Positions 1-7,403 are shown, counted from the first letter of the stretch. The stretch: DNA of 10,829 bases from Methylovulum sp. (GCA_004299465.1 SCST01000402.1:1-10829), one strand, 5' to 3'. Translations and numbers: made by a program. The notes: generated by a model from the sequence alone, not told the origin.

Positions 1-221
1 CTGGCATTCCGTGGCTTAAAGACATTCCGGGCCTGGGCTACCTGTTCCGCACCCAAACCGATAAAAAGAAAAGAACCGAGCTGATCGTGTTGATTACGCC
101 TTATATTTTGAGTGACGATAACGATGTACAGGCGGTCACCCAAAGCTTTAAAGATATGCTGCCGTTATTGAGGCAACCACATGAAAATACCAAGCCGGTT
201 GGTAAGATCTATCGGCACTAA
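1..221 (+). CDS. gspD: Type II secretion secretin GspD, C-terminal end (partial)
   Basis: This is the 3' end of a secretin gene; the frame starting at base 3 gives 72 residues before the TAA at 219-221, and the 5' part lies outside the window. It begins inside the secretin domain with a segment reading IPWLKDIPGLGYLFR, a family signature, followed by RTELIVLITPYIL, the last conserved strand of the secretin beta-barrel. After it comes a roughly 35-residue polar tail (SDDNDVQAVTQSFKDML and on) that could act as the S-domain contacting a pilotin. Secretins form the outer-membrane pore through which folded proteins leave the cell. The convergent gspE and gspF next door support a T2SS secretin over PilQ or MshL. 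The RTELIVLITP wording resembles the Xps/Xcp-type GspD group; that subtype is my inference. Confidence 0.78.
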   Translation, partial: GIPWLKDIPGLGYLFRTQTDKKKRTELIVLITPYILSDDNDVQAVTQSFKDMLPLLRQPHENTKPVGKIYRH

Positions 222-242
222 AGTAAATTGGCGCCTGGTTTA

Positions 243-259
243 GGTGCGCGGTGCGTACC
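243..259. terminator. Short imperfect hairpin between convergent gspD and gspF
   Basis: GGTGCGC (243-249) and GCGTACC (253-259) can pair with one G-T mismatch around a 3-base loop, followed on the plus strand by CTACCTATTTT. The hairpin starts 22 bases past the gspD stop, so it may end gspD transcription. It also resembles degenerate copies of GTAGGGTGCGC-type intergenic palindromes, so it may be a repeat relic. The T-run is short and interrupted, hence low confidence. Confidence 0.3.
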
Positions 260-317
260 CTACCTATTTTGTGTATCAAGACGAGCGCAGAGCGTGGGAA
301 CAATAATCCCTATGGCG

Positions 318-1544
318 CTACATCTGCGCGGTATTGAGGCTGGTAATCGCTAAAATAATCGCGATCATAATAAATCCGACCACGCCGCCGATCAGTAAAA
401 TCGCTATCGGTTCGATCAGCGTCAACAAGCGCTTCATTTGCTGGCGCGCCGCGTCGCTTTGCAAGCGCCCCAGCTCCGCCAGCACACGAGGCAATTCGCC
501 GGCACGTTCGCCCACCCGTATTAAATTGATCCGCGTGGCGGGAATCCAGCCTTGTTCGGCCAATATATCCGAAAGTACGCGCCCGCGGCGTAAGGCATCG
601 CCGACGTTCGCCAATTCCCGGCGGTCGCGCGTGCGGCGCAAGCCCCGCGCCGACAGCGTCAACGCATCAAGCAAGGGTACGCGGTTTTCCAGCAAGGTTG
701 CCAATAGTGTGGCCCAACGGCCTATTTCACTGTTGCTCAGCCACGGCCCCGATACCGGCATATACGCCAGCACTTCGAGCAAGGCTTGACGTACCGGCGG
801 ATGCCGTAGCGCGAACACCGATAGTGTGATCATTACGACAGCTGCGACCCCGCTTTCCAGCAAATGGGCTTTAAAAAACAAGCCGGATTCGATGACCCAG
901 CGCGATATGGCGGGAATTTCGGCGCGCCCGCTTTTAATTAATGACGCAAAGCGAGGGACGACGACAATAAAAATCGCCAGCACCGCCAGCACCCCGGTGC
1001 TGACTAATACGGCAGGATAAATCAAGGCATTGGTAAATTCCTGGGCAATATTGCGGTCGTATTCAAGCTGGTTGGCGGCGTCCTGCATCGCGCCATGCAA
1101 GCGTCCTGCGGCTTCGCCCGACTCAATCAGCACATAGCTGTATTCCGGCAAACCGATTTCGGCCTGCCGGAATGCAGCGGCTACCGCATCGCCTTTTTGT
1201 ATCGCCTGGCGCATGCGGCTCAGCGGCAGGCCGAGCGGCGTGCGCGCATAGGCGCTTTCCAGCGAGACGATGGCTTCCGCCAACGGCACGCCCGCTTTCA
1301 GCAGAATAGACAGTTCCTGCAACAGCAGGATTCGGTCTTGCTCGCGTATGCGCCGGATGGCTTGTTTCCCGGATGCCGATGCGGCAGGGTCAGCGCTTGC
1401 GCTGTTTGCTGCTTCCAGGCTGACGACGGTCAGTCCGCGCGCCGCCAATTGTGCTATGGCTTGCCGGGGACTGGCCGCATGCTGCAAACCGCGTTGTTGT
1501 ATGCCCTGCGCGTCTATCGCGCGGTATTTGAAGCAGGCATTCAT
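318..1544 (-). CDS. gspF: Type II secretion inner-membrane platform protein GspF
   Basis: The gene encodes 408 residues, close to the usual length of about 400 for GspF. GspF is the polytopic inner-membrane platform protein that links the GspE ATPase to pseudopilus assembly. The N-terminus (FKYRAIDAQG) is the typical cytoplasmic start. Two T2SSF domains follow, at about residues 73-196 and 275-397, each with the family pattern: LLLQELSILLKAGVPLAEAI and later ESGEAAGRL in the first, LATLLENRVPLLDAL and GERAGELPRVL in the second. Membrane segments are visible near 174-197, 229-246 and 375-402. The ATG start at 1542-1544 overlaps the gspE stop as ATGA with no strong ribosome site of its own, so translation is probably coupled to gspE. 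A low-complexity Ala/Ser stretch (about 46-59) separates the first strand region from domain 1. Confidence 0.93.
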   Translation of the reverse strand: MNACFKYRAIDAQGIQQRGLQHAASPRQAIAQLAARGLTVVSLEAANSASADPAASASGKQAIRRIREQDRILLLQELSILLKAGVPLAEAIVSLESAYARTPLGLPLSRMRQAIQKGDAVAAAFRQAEIGLPEYSYVLIESGEAAGRLHGAMQDAANQLEYDRNIAQEFTNALIYPAVLVSTGVLAVLAIFIVVVPRFASLIKSGRAEIPAISRWVIESGLFFKAHLLESGVAAVVMITLSVFALRHPPVRQALLEVLAYMPVSGPWLSNSEIGRWATLLATLLENRVPLLDALTLSARGLRRTRDRRELANVGDALRRGRVLSDILAEQGWIPATRINLIRVGERAGELPRVLAELGRLQSDAARQQMKRLLTLIEPIAILLIGGVVGFIMIAIILAITSLNTAQM

Positions 1545-3241
1545 GACTCGGCATCCGTTACCGCTACGCGCATGACTTCGGCGAGCGTGGTCTCGCCCCT
1601 GCCGGCCTTGATCAGTCCATCCTGGAACAGGCTGCGGCGGCCGGAGGCATTAGCCAGTTTTTCCAGTTCGGCGGTAGCCGCTTGTGAGGCAATGGGGTGG
1701 CGCAGTTCGGCGGTGACCGTGACCAGTTCATAGATGCCCTGCCGGCCCCGGTAGCCGGTATGCTGGCAATGATCGCAGCCAACCGCTTCGCGCCAACGCT
1801 CCGTTCCAGTCAAGACAACGTTGCTTATCTTGTGATTGTCGTGCATTACCGGCCCTGCGGCCGCGGGAACGGCGCAGTGGGGACAAAGCCGCCTGACCAG
1901 GCGTTGCGCCATTACGGCTTGTGTCGCGGCCGAAACCAGGTACGGCTCTATGCCCATATCCACCAAGCGGGTAAAGCTGGACAGCGCATCGTTAGTATGC
2001 AGGGTCGCCAGCACGAGATGGCCTGTCAGCGCCGATTGGATGGCGATTTCGGCGGTTTCGCGGTCGCGTATTTCGCCGATCATGACAATATCGGGGTCGT
2101 GGCGCAAAATGGAGCGCAACGCTCGCGCAAAGGTATAGCCGATCTCGGACTGGGTCTGGATCTGGATGATGCCGGGTAGTTTATGTTCAACCGGGTCTTC
2201 CACGGTGATGATTTTGCGTTTGCGGTCATTGACTGCCGATAACGCACTGTACAGCGTGGTGCTCTTGCCGGAGCCGGTGGGACCCGTCACCAGCACCAGG
2301 CCGCTGGGCAGTTCCATCCAGTCTTTCAACATCTGCAAATGATCCGGTTCAAAGCCCAGTGCCGGCAAGGCCAGGTCTTCGCGCTTTTTCGGCAATAGCC
2401 TCATGACAATCGACTCGCCATGCACGGCGGGAATGACCGAGACGCGCATATCCATCTCAGCGCCGCTGGCCCTAAGCGTAATGCGGCCGTCTTGAGGCAG
2501 GCGGCGCTCGGCGATGTCCAAATGCGCAATAAGCTTGATGCGTGAAGTGACGGCAGGATAACGGTCGATAGCAAAGTCGGAGCGGGTGTGCAGCACGCCA
2601 TCGATACGGTAACGTATTTCGCAACGCTGCTCGCCCGGTTCGATGTGGATATCGGAGGCGCGCTCGTCAATCGCTTGAGCAATCAGGCTGTTGACAAAGG
2701 CAATCACCGGCGCATCTTCGGCGAGTTCCCGGAAATGTTCGGCGCTGAAGGCTTGCTGTTTGTCGATACCCTGCAATTGCGATAGCAGGCGCTCGATTTC
2801 ATGGGCGCGCATAAAATGCCACTGTACCGGATGCAGGCCGGCCGCCGCTTCAACCTCTTCCTGGAGACCGGCGTCCAGGGGGTCGGCCGCGGCGGCGTGC
2901 AAGCCGGTCGCAAGGTCTTCCCACAGCACAGCGGATAATTTGAGCAATGTTTCCGTGGACCAAGCCAAGCGCTCCAGAGCCTGGAAAATATGCTCACGGG
3001 AAATATCCGCCTGCATAACCAGGCTATATCCTGTCTGTTGCGCGAGCACAGGAATCAGGCTTTCTTCCGAGAGCGCCCCAAGGCGCACCAGGATATCGCC
3101 GAGTTTACTGCCGCTTCGGGACTGGAAGTCCAACGCATTTTCGAGATCCTGTGCGGCAATTAAGCCGCGCTCAAGAAGCAGTTGCCCGATTAGATCATGG
3201 TTTTGGCTCAGAGGTATTTGGTCAACTTTAGGGTTATTCAT
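1541..3241 (-). CDS. gspE: Type II secretion ATPase GspE
   Basis: The product is a 566-residue cytoplasmic hexameric ATPase that powers pseudopilus extension in type II secretion. The N-terminal half carries a MshEN/GspE_N-type region (LLLERGLI, SGSKLGDILVRLGALSEE, then PLDAGLQEEVEAAAG and EIERLLSQL at about 121-156). The C-terminal ATPase shows Walker A GPTGSGKST (320-328), an Asp box ITVEDPVE (345-352), Walker B IVMIGEIRD (385-393) and a His box LATLHTNDAL (411-420). A tetracysteine zinc site (C453, C456, C489, C492) separates GspE from PilT-like ATPases; PilB and MshE also carry such sites, but the gspF overlap favours GspE. Length and form are close to XpsE, which fits an Xps-type system. 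The ATG at 3239-3241 has only a weak A-rich ribosome site. The gene is first of the gspE-gspF pair, is divergent from galU and is convergent with gspD; genes for pseudopilins and GspC/L/M are not in the window. Confidence 0.95.
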   Translation of the reverse strand: MNNPKVDQIPLSQNHDLIGQLLLERGLIAAQDLENALDFQSRSGSKLGDILVRLGALSEESLIPVLAQQTGYSLVMQADISREHIFQALERLAWSTETLLKLSAVLWEDLATGLHAAAADPLDAGLQEEVEAAAGLHPVQWHFMRAHEIERLLSQLQGIDKQQAFSAEHFRELAEDAPVIAFVNSLIAQAIDERASDIHIEPGEQRCEIRYRIDGVLHTRSDFAIDRYPAVTSRIKLIAHLDIAERRLPQDGRITLRASGAEMDMRVSVIPAVHGESIVMRLLPKKREDLALPALGFEPDHLQMLKDWMELPSGLVLVTGPTGSGKSTTLYSALSAVNDRKRKIITVEDPVEHKLPGIIQIQTQSEIGYTFARALRSILRHDPDIVMIGEIRDRETAEIAIQSALTGHLVLATLHTNDALSSFTRLVDMGIEPYLVSAATQAVMAQRLVRRLCPHCAVPAAAGPVMHDNHKISNVVLTGTERWREAVGCDHCQHTGYRGRQGIYELVTVTAELRHPIASQAATAELEKLANASGRRSLFQDGLIKAGRGETTLAEVMRVAVTDAES

Positions 3242-3413
3242 GGGATGTTTTTTTCTTGGGGCCTAAACGATGGCTCCGCTGTTCCAGGCGGCTTGTTTTG
3301 TTGTTAAAAAGGGAGATGCTCAGGCGGGGGACTGAAAAGCTTATCACAATAAAAAGCGCTTTCTTAAAAAATTTCCTGGACTTTCATTTTGCTGTATCGG
3401 TGACGGTGTGCAG

Positions 3414-3419
3414 TATAAT
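3414..3419 (+). promoter_or_regulatory. Candidate -10 box of the galU promoter
   Basis: A perfect TATAAT lies 93 bases before the galU ATG in the 270-bp divergent gspE-galU gap. No good -35 hexamer sits at 16-18 bp; the nearest candidate, TTGCTG at 3389-3394, is 19 bp away and matches the consensus at only three positions. The start site would fall near 3426, giving a leader of about 85 nt that includes the hairpin at 3459-3479. The call rests on sequence match alone. Confidence 0.5.
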
Positions 3420-3458
3420 GAGAGCAGGAAAAATTAGTTTAAGCGTGTTTAACCTCCG

Positions 3459-3487
3459 CTACGCCGCTGTGCTGCGTAGTATTTTTT
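3459..3487 (+). terminator. Terminator-like hairpin in the galU leader
   Basis: CTACGC (3459-3464) pairs perfectly with GCGTAG (3474-3479). Inside, GC/GC can pair around a TGT loop after one C-T mismatch, and the stem is followed by TATTTTTT (3480-3487). This is the shape of an intrinsic terminator, yet it lies between the candidate -10 box and the galU ribosome site. It could attenuate galU transcription or end a short leader RNA of about 60 nt. The stem is short, so termination strength is uncertain. Confidence 0.45.
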
Positions 3488-3511
3488 AGTCTTGAATAAA
3501 GGAAAAATTTA

Positions 3512-4399
3512 ATGAGTAAAATAATTACCAAAGCAGTTTTCCCGGTTGCCGGTTTGGGAACACGTTTTTTGCCGGCGACCAAAGCCAGTCCGAAAGAAAT
3601 GTTGCCGATAGTCGATAAGCCCTTGATTCAATATGCGGTAGAAGAAGCGGTAGCCGCCGGCATTGATACGATGATTTTTATCACCGGCCGCAGTAAAAAC
3701 GCCATCACCGATCATTTCGATAAAGCCTACGAGCTGGAAAAAGAGCTGGAAGCAAAAAATAAAGTTGAAACACTGCATTTGATACGGGATATCGTGCCTC
3801 CGCATGTTTCTTGCATCTTTATTCGCCAGGCGGAAGCGCTGGGTCTTGGGCATGCCGTTTATTGCGCGCGGCCTGTGGTTGGCGATGAACCTTTCGCCGT
3901 CATATTGGCGGATGATTTAATCGAAGACGTCGGCCGCGGATGCATGGCGCAAATGGTTAAGCTTTATGAGCAGACGCATAGTTCGATATTGGGTGTTGAA
4001 AGAATTAATCCTGCGGACACGGCCAGTTACGGTATTGTGAAGACTGGCGAATATACCGGTACTTCAGGCCCGGTTGAATTGATTGTCGAAAAACCGAAAC
4101 CCGAGGATGCGCCTTCAAACCTGGCGGTAGTGGGCCGGTATATTCTAAGCCCCGCTATTTTCGATAAGATCAAAAAAACCGGCAGAGGTGCAGGCGGCGA
4201 GATTCAGTTAACCGATGCGATTGCCGAGTTAATGCTGGATGAGCAAGTCCTGGCTTACGAATTCGAAGGCAGGCGTTACGATTGTGGTTCCAAGCTCGGA
4301 TTCTTGATTGCCACGGTAGAGCATGGTTTATTGCATAAAGATTTGAAAGATGATTTCCTGGCTTATTTAAGGAAATTAATCAAGGCGCATAAAATTTAA
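3512..4399 (+). CDS. galU: UTP--glucose-1-phosphate uridylyltransferase
   Basis: The enzyme joins UTP and glucose-1-phosphate to give UDP-glucose and pyrophosphate in the cytoplasm, feeding synthesis of lipopolysaccharide core, exopolysaccharide, galactose-type sugars and sucrose or other glucosides. The 295 residues match the family length. Visible motifs are the nucleotide-binding loop GLGTRFLPATK (14-24) with PKEMLPIVDKP after it, the metal and sugar-nucleotide region LADD (132-135), VEKPKPE (192-198), GGEIQLTDAI (228-237) and the C-terminal YDCGSKLG (256-263). The start is set by ATG at 3512 with AAAGGA (3498-3503) eight bases upstream. It is divergent from gspE, and the next gene on the same strand lies 174 bp away behind a palindromic element, so galU is probably transcribed alone. 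The paralogue GalF is less likely because the catalytic motifs are intact. Confidence 0.96.
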   Translation: MSKIITKAVFPVAGLGTRFLPATKASPKEMLPIVDKPLIQYAVEEAVAAGIDTMIFITGRSKNAITDHFDKAYELEKELEAKNKVETLHLIRDIVPPHVSCIFIRQAEALGLGHAVYCARPVVGDEPFAVILADDLIEDVGRGCMAQMVKLYEQTHSSILGVERINPADTASYGIVKTGEYTGTSGPVELIVEKPKPEDAPSNLAVVGRYILSPAIFDKIKKTGRGAGGEIQLTDAIAELMLDEQVLAYEFEGRRYDCGSKLGFLIATVEHGLLHKDLKDDFLAYLRKLIKAHKI

Positions 4400-4420
4400 G
4401 CGGATTAGGATAGAGTGAAT

Positions 4421-4522
4421 AATAACTTCCCGGAGTTACGGAGGTCAGGCTTTGCCTGACAAGAACAGGTTCAGGCAAAGCCTGACCTCCAATCCCTTGC
4501 GACGCGCGAGCGAGAAGTTATT
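4421..4522. repeat. Nested palindromic (REP/MITE-like) intergenic element
   Basis: A perfect 20-bp inverted repeat, GGAGGTCAGGCTTTGCCTGA (4440-4459) and its complement (4471-4490), surrounds an 11-base spacer. Each arm is itself palindromic: GTCAGGC-TTT-GCCTGAC at 4444-4460 and TCAGGC-AAA-GCCTGA at 4471-4485. An outer 9-bp inverted repeat, AATAACTTC (4421-4429) and GAAGTTATT (4514-4522), encloses the structure. There is no T-tract after the stem, so it is not a standard intrinsic terminator, though it may stabilise the 3' end of galU mRNA. The layered symmetry is typical of REP, BIME or small MITE elements; family membership cannot be shown from one copy. Confidence 0.7.
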
Positions 4523-4573
4523 TCTAGCTAAATCCTTAACAACAAGACAACTCCAGGCTACTTGCTTTGACGC

Positions 4574-6232
4574 ATGACGCTCACGATGAACAAGACTACA
4601 TTTCATTTTTTAGATAAGGAACGCACTGTTGCCGGTCCCGGTTTTAACCGCTGGCTGGTGCCCCCTGCCGCATTGGCGATTCATTTATGTATCGGCATGG
4701 CGTATGGATTTTCGGTATTTTGGCTGCCCTTATCCAAGGCCTTGGGCATTAAGGAAAGTATTCCGTGCGGCGCGGACGTCGGTTTTTTCCAGGAATTATT
4801 CGTTACCGGTTGCGACTGGAGAATCTCCACCTTAGGCTGGATGTACACGCTGTTTTTTGTTTTCCTAGGCTCGTCGGCCGCAGTTTGGGGCGGCTGGCTT
4901 GAGCATGTCGGTCCGCGCAGGGCGGCGGTCGTGAGTACATTCTGCTGGTGCGGCGGCATGTTATTGTCGGCATTGGGAATTTACCTGCACCAGTTCTGGA
5001 TAATGTTGCTGGGTTCCGGCGTGATTGGCGGCATTGGCTTGGGGCTGGGTTATATTTCTCCCGTTTCTACGTTGATCAAATGGTTTCCGGACCGTCGCGG
5101 CATGGCTACAGGCATGGCTATCATGGGTTTTGGCGGTGGTGCGATGATAGGTTCGCCGCTCGCTACCGTGTTGATGAAGATTTTTGCCACGCCCAGCGAT
5201 GTCGGCGTCATGCAGACCTTCATCGTCATGGCGATGATTTACTTTGTTTTTATGCTGGCCGGCGCTTTGAGTTATCGTATTCCCGTTAACGGCTGGAAAC
5301 CGGAGGGCTGGATGCAACCGACCGAACAAAAGGCTAAGCGGATGATCACGCTACGGCATATTCACGTCAAAAATGTATTCAGGATTAAGCAGTTCTGGTT
5401 GGTATGGGCGGTCTTGTGCATGAATGTCAGCGCCGGCATCGGGGTCATCGGCATGTCATCGCCGATGTTACAGGAGGTTTTTGGTGGGCAGTTGATAGGC
5501 GTTGCCAAAAGTTACGGCGAACTCGATAAACCGGAGCTTGCCGCGATCGCGACGATTGCCGCGGGTTTTACGGCGTTATTAAGCCTGTTCAATATCGGCG
5601 GTCGGTTTTTCTGGGCGAGCCTGTCTGATAAATTAGGCAGGAAGCTGACGTTTATGGTTTTCTTCATAATGGGCTGTTTGCTGTTTATCAGTGTACCGGG
5701 GAGTGCGAATGCCGGGAACAAATTATTGTTTGTCGGCGCCTTCTGCATTATTTTGAGCATGTACGGCGGTGGTTTTTCTACCGTGCCTGCGTATCTCGCA
5801 GACTTGTTCGGCACGCAAATGGTTGGCGCCATTCATGGCCGGTTGCTGACGGCCTGGGCTACGGCGGGAATTTTGGGACCGGTGATCGTTAATTATATGC
5901 GTGAATACCAGTTGAATCTGGGTATTCCGCGTGAGCAAGTGTATAACCAGACCATGTTGGTCTTGGCGGGTATGCTGGTGATTGGCTTGTTATGCAATTT
6001 GCTGATACAGCCGGTTGCCGAAAAGTGGTTTATGACCGATGAAGTGAGCGAGGACGAGATTCTTGCTTATGAAAACGCAGCAGATGCCGAACCTCGCAGT
6101 GCTGGACAAGTTGCCGGTGCCACGCAGCCGACTCATCCGGCATTGGTCTGGCTGGTCTGGACGCTGGTTGCCATTCCGTTAGGCTGGGGCGTTTATAATA
6201 CCTTGGTTAATGCCGGCAAGTTTTTTTACTGA
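4574..6232 (+). CDS. OFA-family MFS transporter with extra C-terminal helix
   Basis: The product is a 552-residue inner-membrane permease of the major facilitator superfamily, most like the oxalate/formate antiporter (OFA) family. OFA signs are RWLVPPAALAIHLCIGMAYGF-type helix 1 (from about 26), the MFS loop GGWLEHVGPRR (106-116), LGYISPVSTLIKWFPDRRG (159-176) followed by MGFGGGAMIG, and the second-half loop around SDKLGRK (351-357). Twelve helices are evident. It is longer than OxlT-type proteins (about 400-420) because of a helix 1-2 loop of about 25 residues with two cysteines (C65, C80) and a tail of about 70 residues that ends in another helix (about 523-545). The substrate cannot be read from sequence; a carboxylate is likely by family. 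Two ATGs (4574, 4586) are possible starts and neither has a clear ribosome site. The gene ends just before a strong bidirectional terminator. Confidence 0.88.
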   Translation: MTLTMNKTTFHFLDKERTVAGPGFNRWLVPPAALAIHLCIGMAYGFSVFWLPLSKALGIKESIPCGADVGFFQELFVTGCDWRISTLGWMYTLFFVFLGSSAAVWGGWLEHVGPRRAAVVSTFCWCGGMLLSALGIYLHQFWIMLLGSGVIGGIGLGLGYISPVSTLIKWFPDRRGMATGMAIMGFGGGAMIGSPLATVLMKIFATPSDVGVMQTFIVMAMIYFVFMLAGALSYRIPVNGWKPEGWMQPTEQKAKRMITLRHIHVKNVFRIKQFWLVWAVLCMNVSAGIGVIGMSSPMLQEVFGGQLIGVAKSYGELDKPELAAIATIAAGFTALLSLFNIGGRFFWASLSDKLGRKLTFMVFFIMGCLLFISVPGSANAGNKLLFVGAFCIILSMYGGGFSTVPAYLADLFGTQMVGAIHGRLLTAWATAGILGPVIVNYMREYQLNLGIPREQVYNQTMLVLAGMLVIGLLCNLLIQPVAEKWFMTDEVSEDEILAYENAADAEPRSAGQVAGATQPTHPALVWLVWTLVAIPLGWGVYNTLVNAGKFFY

Positions 6233-6247
6233 ATTATTCCCAGGCAT

Positions 6248-6276
6248 AAAAAAGGCAACTTATCGTTGCCTTTTTT
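6248..6276. terminator. Bidirectional intrinsic terminator
   Basis: AAAAAAGGCAAC (6248-6259) and GTTGCCTTTTTT (6265-6276) form a perfect 12-bp stem with a 5-base loop. Read in either direction, a GC-containing stem is followed by a run of six T. It lies between the convergent ends of the MFS gene and rplS and should end both transcripts. Confidence 0.93.
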
Positions 6277-6299
6277 AGCGCCGCATAATAAAAAATAGC

Positions 6300-6641
6300 T
6301 TAAAGCTTTTCTTTGATGCGGGCTGCTTTACCGGTCAAGTCGCGTAAATAATACAGTTTGGCCCGGCGTACATCGCCGCGGCGCTTAACGATAATTTCGC
6401 TGATCATAGGGCTGTGCGTTTGAAACACACGTTCAACGCCGGTACCGTGAGAAATTTTCCTGACGGTGAAGGCAGAGTTCAGTCCACGGTTACGTTTTGC
6501 GATCACTATGCCTTCAAAAGCCTGGATTCTTTCACGATCGCCTTCTTTTACTTTAACCTGCACGACAACGGTATCACCTGAATTGAACTCAGGAATTTGT
6601 TTCAGCTGTTGCGCGTCTAATTCGTCGATAATATTGCTCAT
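6300..6641 (-). CDS. rplS: Ribosomal protein bL19
   Basis: At 113 residues it matches the family (115 in E. coli). bL19 is a 50S subunit protein near the 30S/50S interface. Recognisable segments include FNSGDTVVVQVKVKEGDRER (about 19-38), QAFEGIVIAKRNRGLNSAFTVRK (about 41-63), GVERVFQTHSP and the C-terminal RRAKLYYLRDLTGKAARIKEK. The ATG start (6639-6641) is supported by AAGGTG (6647-6652, minus strand) five bases upstream, which overlaps the trmD stop codon. It is the last gene of the rpsP-rimM-trmD-rplS cluster, with only 9 bp between it and trmD, and is followed by the bidirectional terminator. Confidence 0.98.
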   Translation of the reverse strand: MSNIIDELDAQQLKQIPEFNSGDTVVVQVKVKEGDRERIQAFEGIVIAKRNRGLNSAFTVRKISHGTGVERVFQTHSPMISEIIVKRRGDVRRAKLYYLRDLTGKAARIKEKL

Positions 6642-6650
6642 TACTACACC

Positions 6651-7403
6651 TTAAAATTGATTCAATTCCACTATAAATTCGTTCAGCAGATTTTCCTGCT
6701 CTGCAGTTAGATTCTTTTTTTTTAATAAATCCGGCCGTCTTTGCCAGGTCCTTCCCAACGCTTGTTTCATGCGCCAGCGTTCGATGTCGGCATGATTGCC
6801 GCTCATCAACACATCGGGTACCGAGCGGCCTTCAAGTTGTTCCGGCCGGGTAAAGTGCGGGCAATCCAGCAAGCCATCGGCATGGGAATCCTGCACTGCC
6901 GAATCGGCGTCACCGAGCACGCCGGGTAATAAGCGAGTGATGGCGTCAATGACGATTAAAGCGGCCAGTTCTCCGCCGCTGATAACATAATCGCCGACCG
7001 ACCATTCTTCGTCACAATCCAATTCAACAAAGCGTTCGTCTATGCCTTCATAACGCCCTGCAACCAGGATCAATTGAGAAATCCGGCTCGCTTCCGATAA
7101 TAAGTCCTGGGTAATCGGTTTGCCTTGCGGGCTTAGGTAAATGACTTTCCGGCTTCCGGTATTTATCTTTTTTGCGTCAACCACTGCGTCATGCAGAGGC
7201 TGGTATTTCATCACCATCCCTGGGCCGCCGCCGTAAGGGCGATCATCAACGGTTTTGTGCCTGTCATGTGTGTAATCCCTGGGATTCCATACCGCCAGAG
7301 CCGCTATATTCCGCTCCAATGCCCGGCCTGTCACGCCATAACTTGCCGCCGCTGTAACCATTTCCGGGAATAAGGTTACAACGTCAAAACGTATAAACGT
7401 CAT
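6651..7403 (-). CDS. trmD: tRNA (guanine-37-N1)-methyltransferase
   Basis: TrmD methylates N1 of G37 in tRNAs with G36G37, using S-adenosylmethionine, and so prevents +1 frameshifting; it is normally essential in bacteria. From the ATG at 7403 it is 250 residues, the usual size. Motifs of the SPOUT deep-trefoil-knot fold are clear: FDVVTLFPEMV near the N-terminus, DDRPYGGGPG (53-62), LSPQG (90-94), GRYEGIDER (116-124), SVGDYVISGGE (135-145) and, in the C-terminal domain, GLLDCPHFTRPE and LSGNH-like MSGNHADIERWR. An in-frame TTG sits directly before the ATG. I prefer the ATG, which overlaps the rimM stop as TGATG and suggests coupled translation. Near the 3' end a run of nine A (6715-6723) encodes part of LLKKKN. 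Confidence 0.97.
   Translation of the reverse strand: MTFIRFDVVTLFPEMVTAAASYGVTGRALERNIAALAVWNPRDYTHDRHKTVDDRPYGGGPGMVMKYQPLHDAVVDAKKINTGSRKVIYLSPQGKPITQDLLSEASRISQLILVAGRYEGIDERFVELDCDEEWSVGDYVISGGELAALIVIDAITRLLPGVLGDADSAVQDSHADGLLDCPHFTRPEQLEGRSVPDVLMSGNHADIERWRMKQALGRTWQRRPDLLKKKNLTAEQENLLNEFIVELNQF

Noticed and set aside
334..1733. Several plus-strand ORFs (up to 212 codons) opposite gspF and gspE
   Set aside because: They lie antisense to well-conserved genes, show no recognisable domain, and arise from GC-rich codon use in the real genes.
3256..3489. 77-codon plus-strand ORF in the gspE-galU gap, ending in a 23-codon stretch from an ATG at 3418
   Set aside because: Its composition does not look coding, no ribosome site supports a start, and it runs through the candidate -10 box and the leader hairpin.
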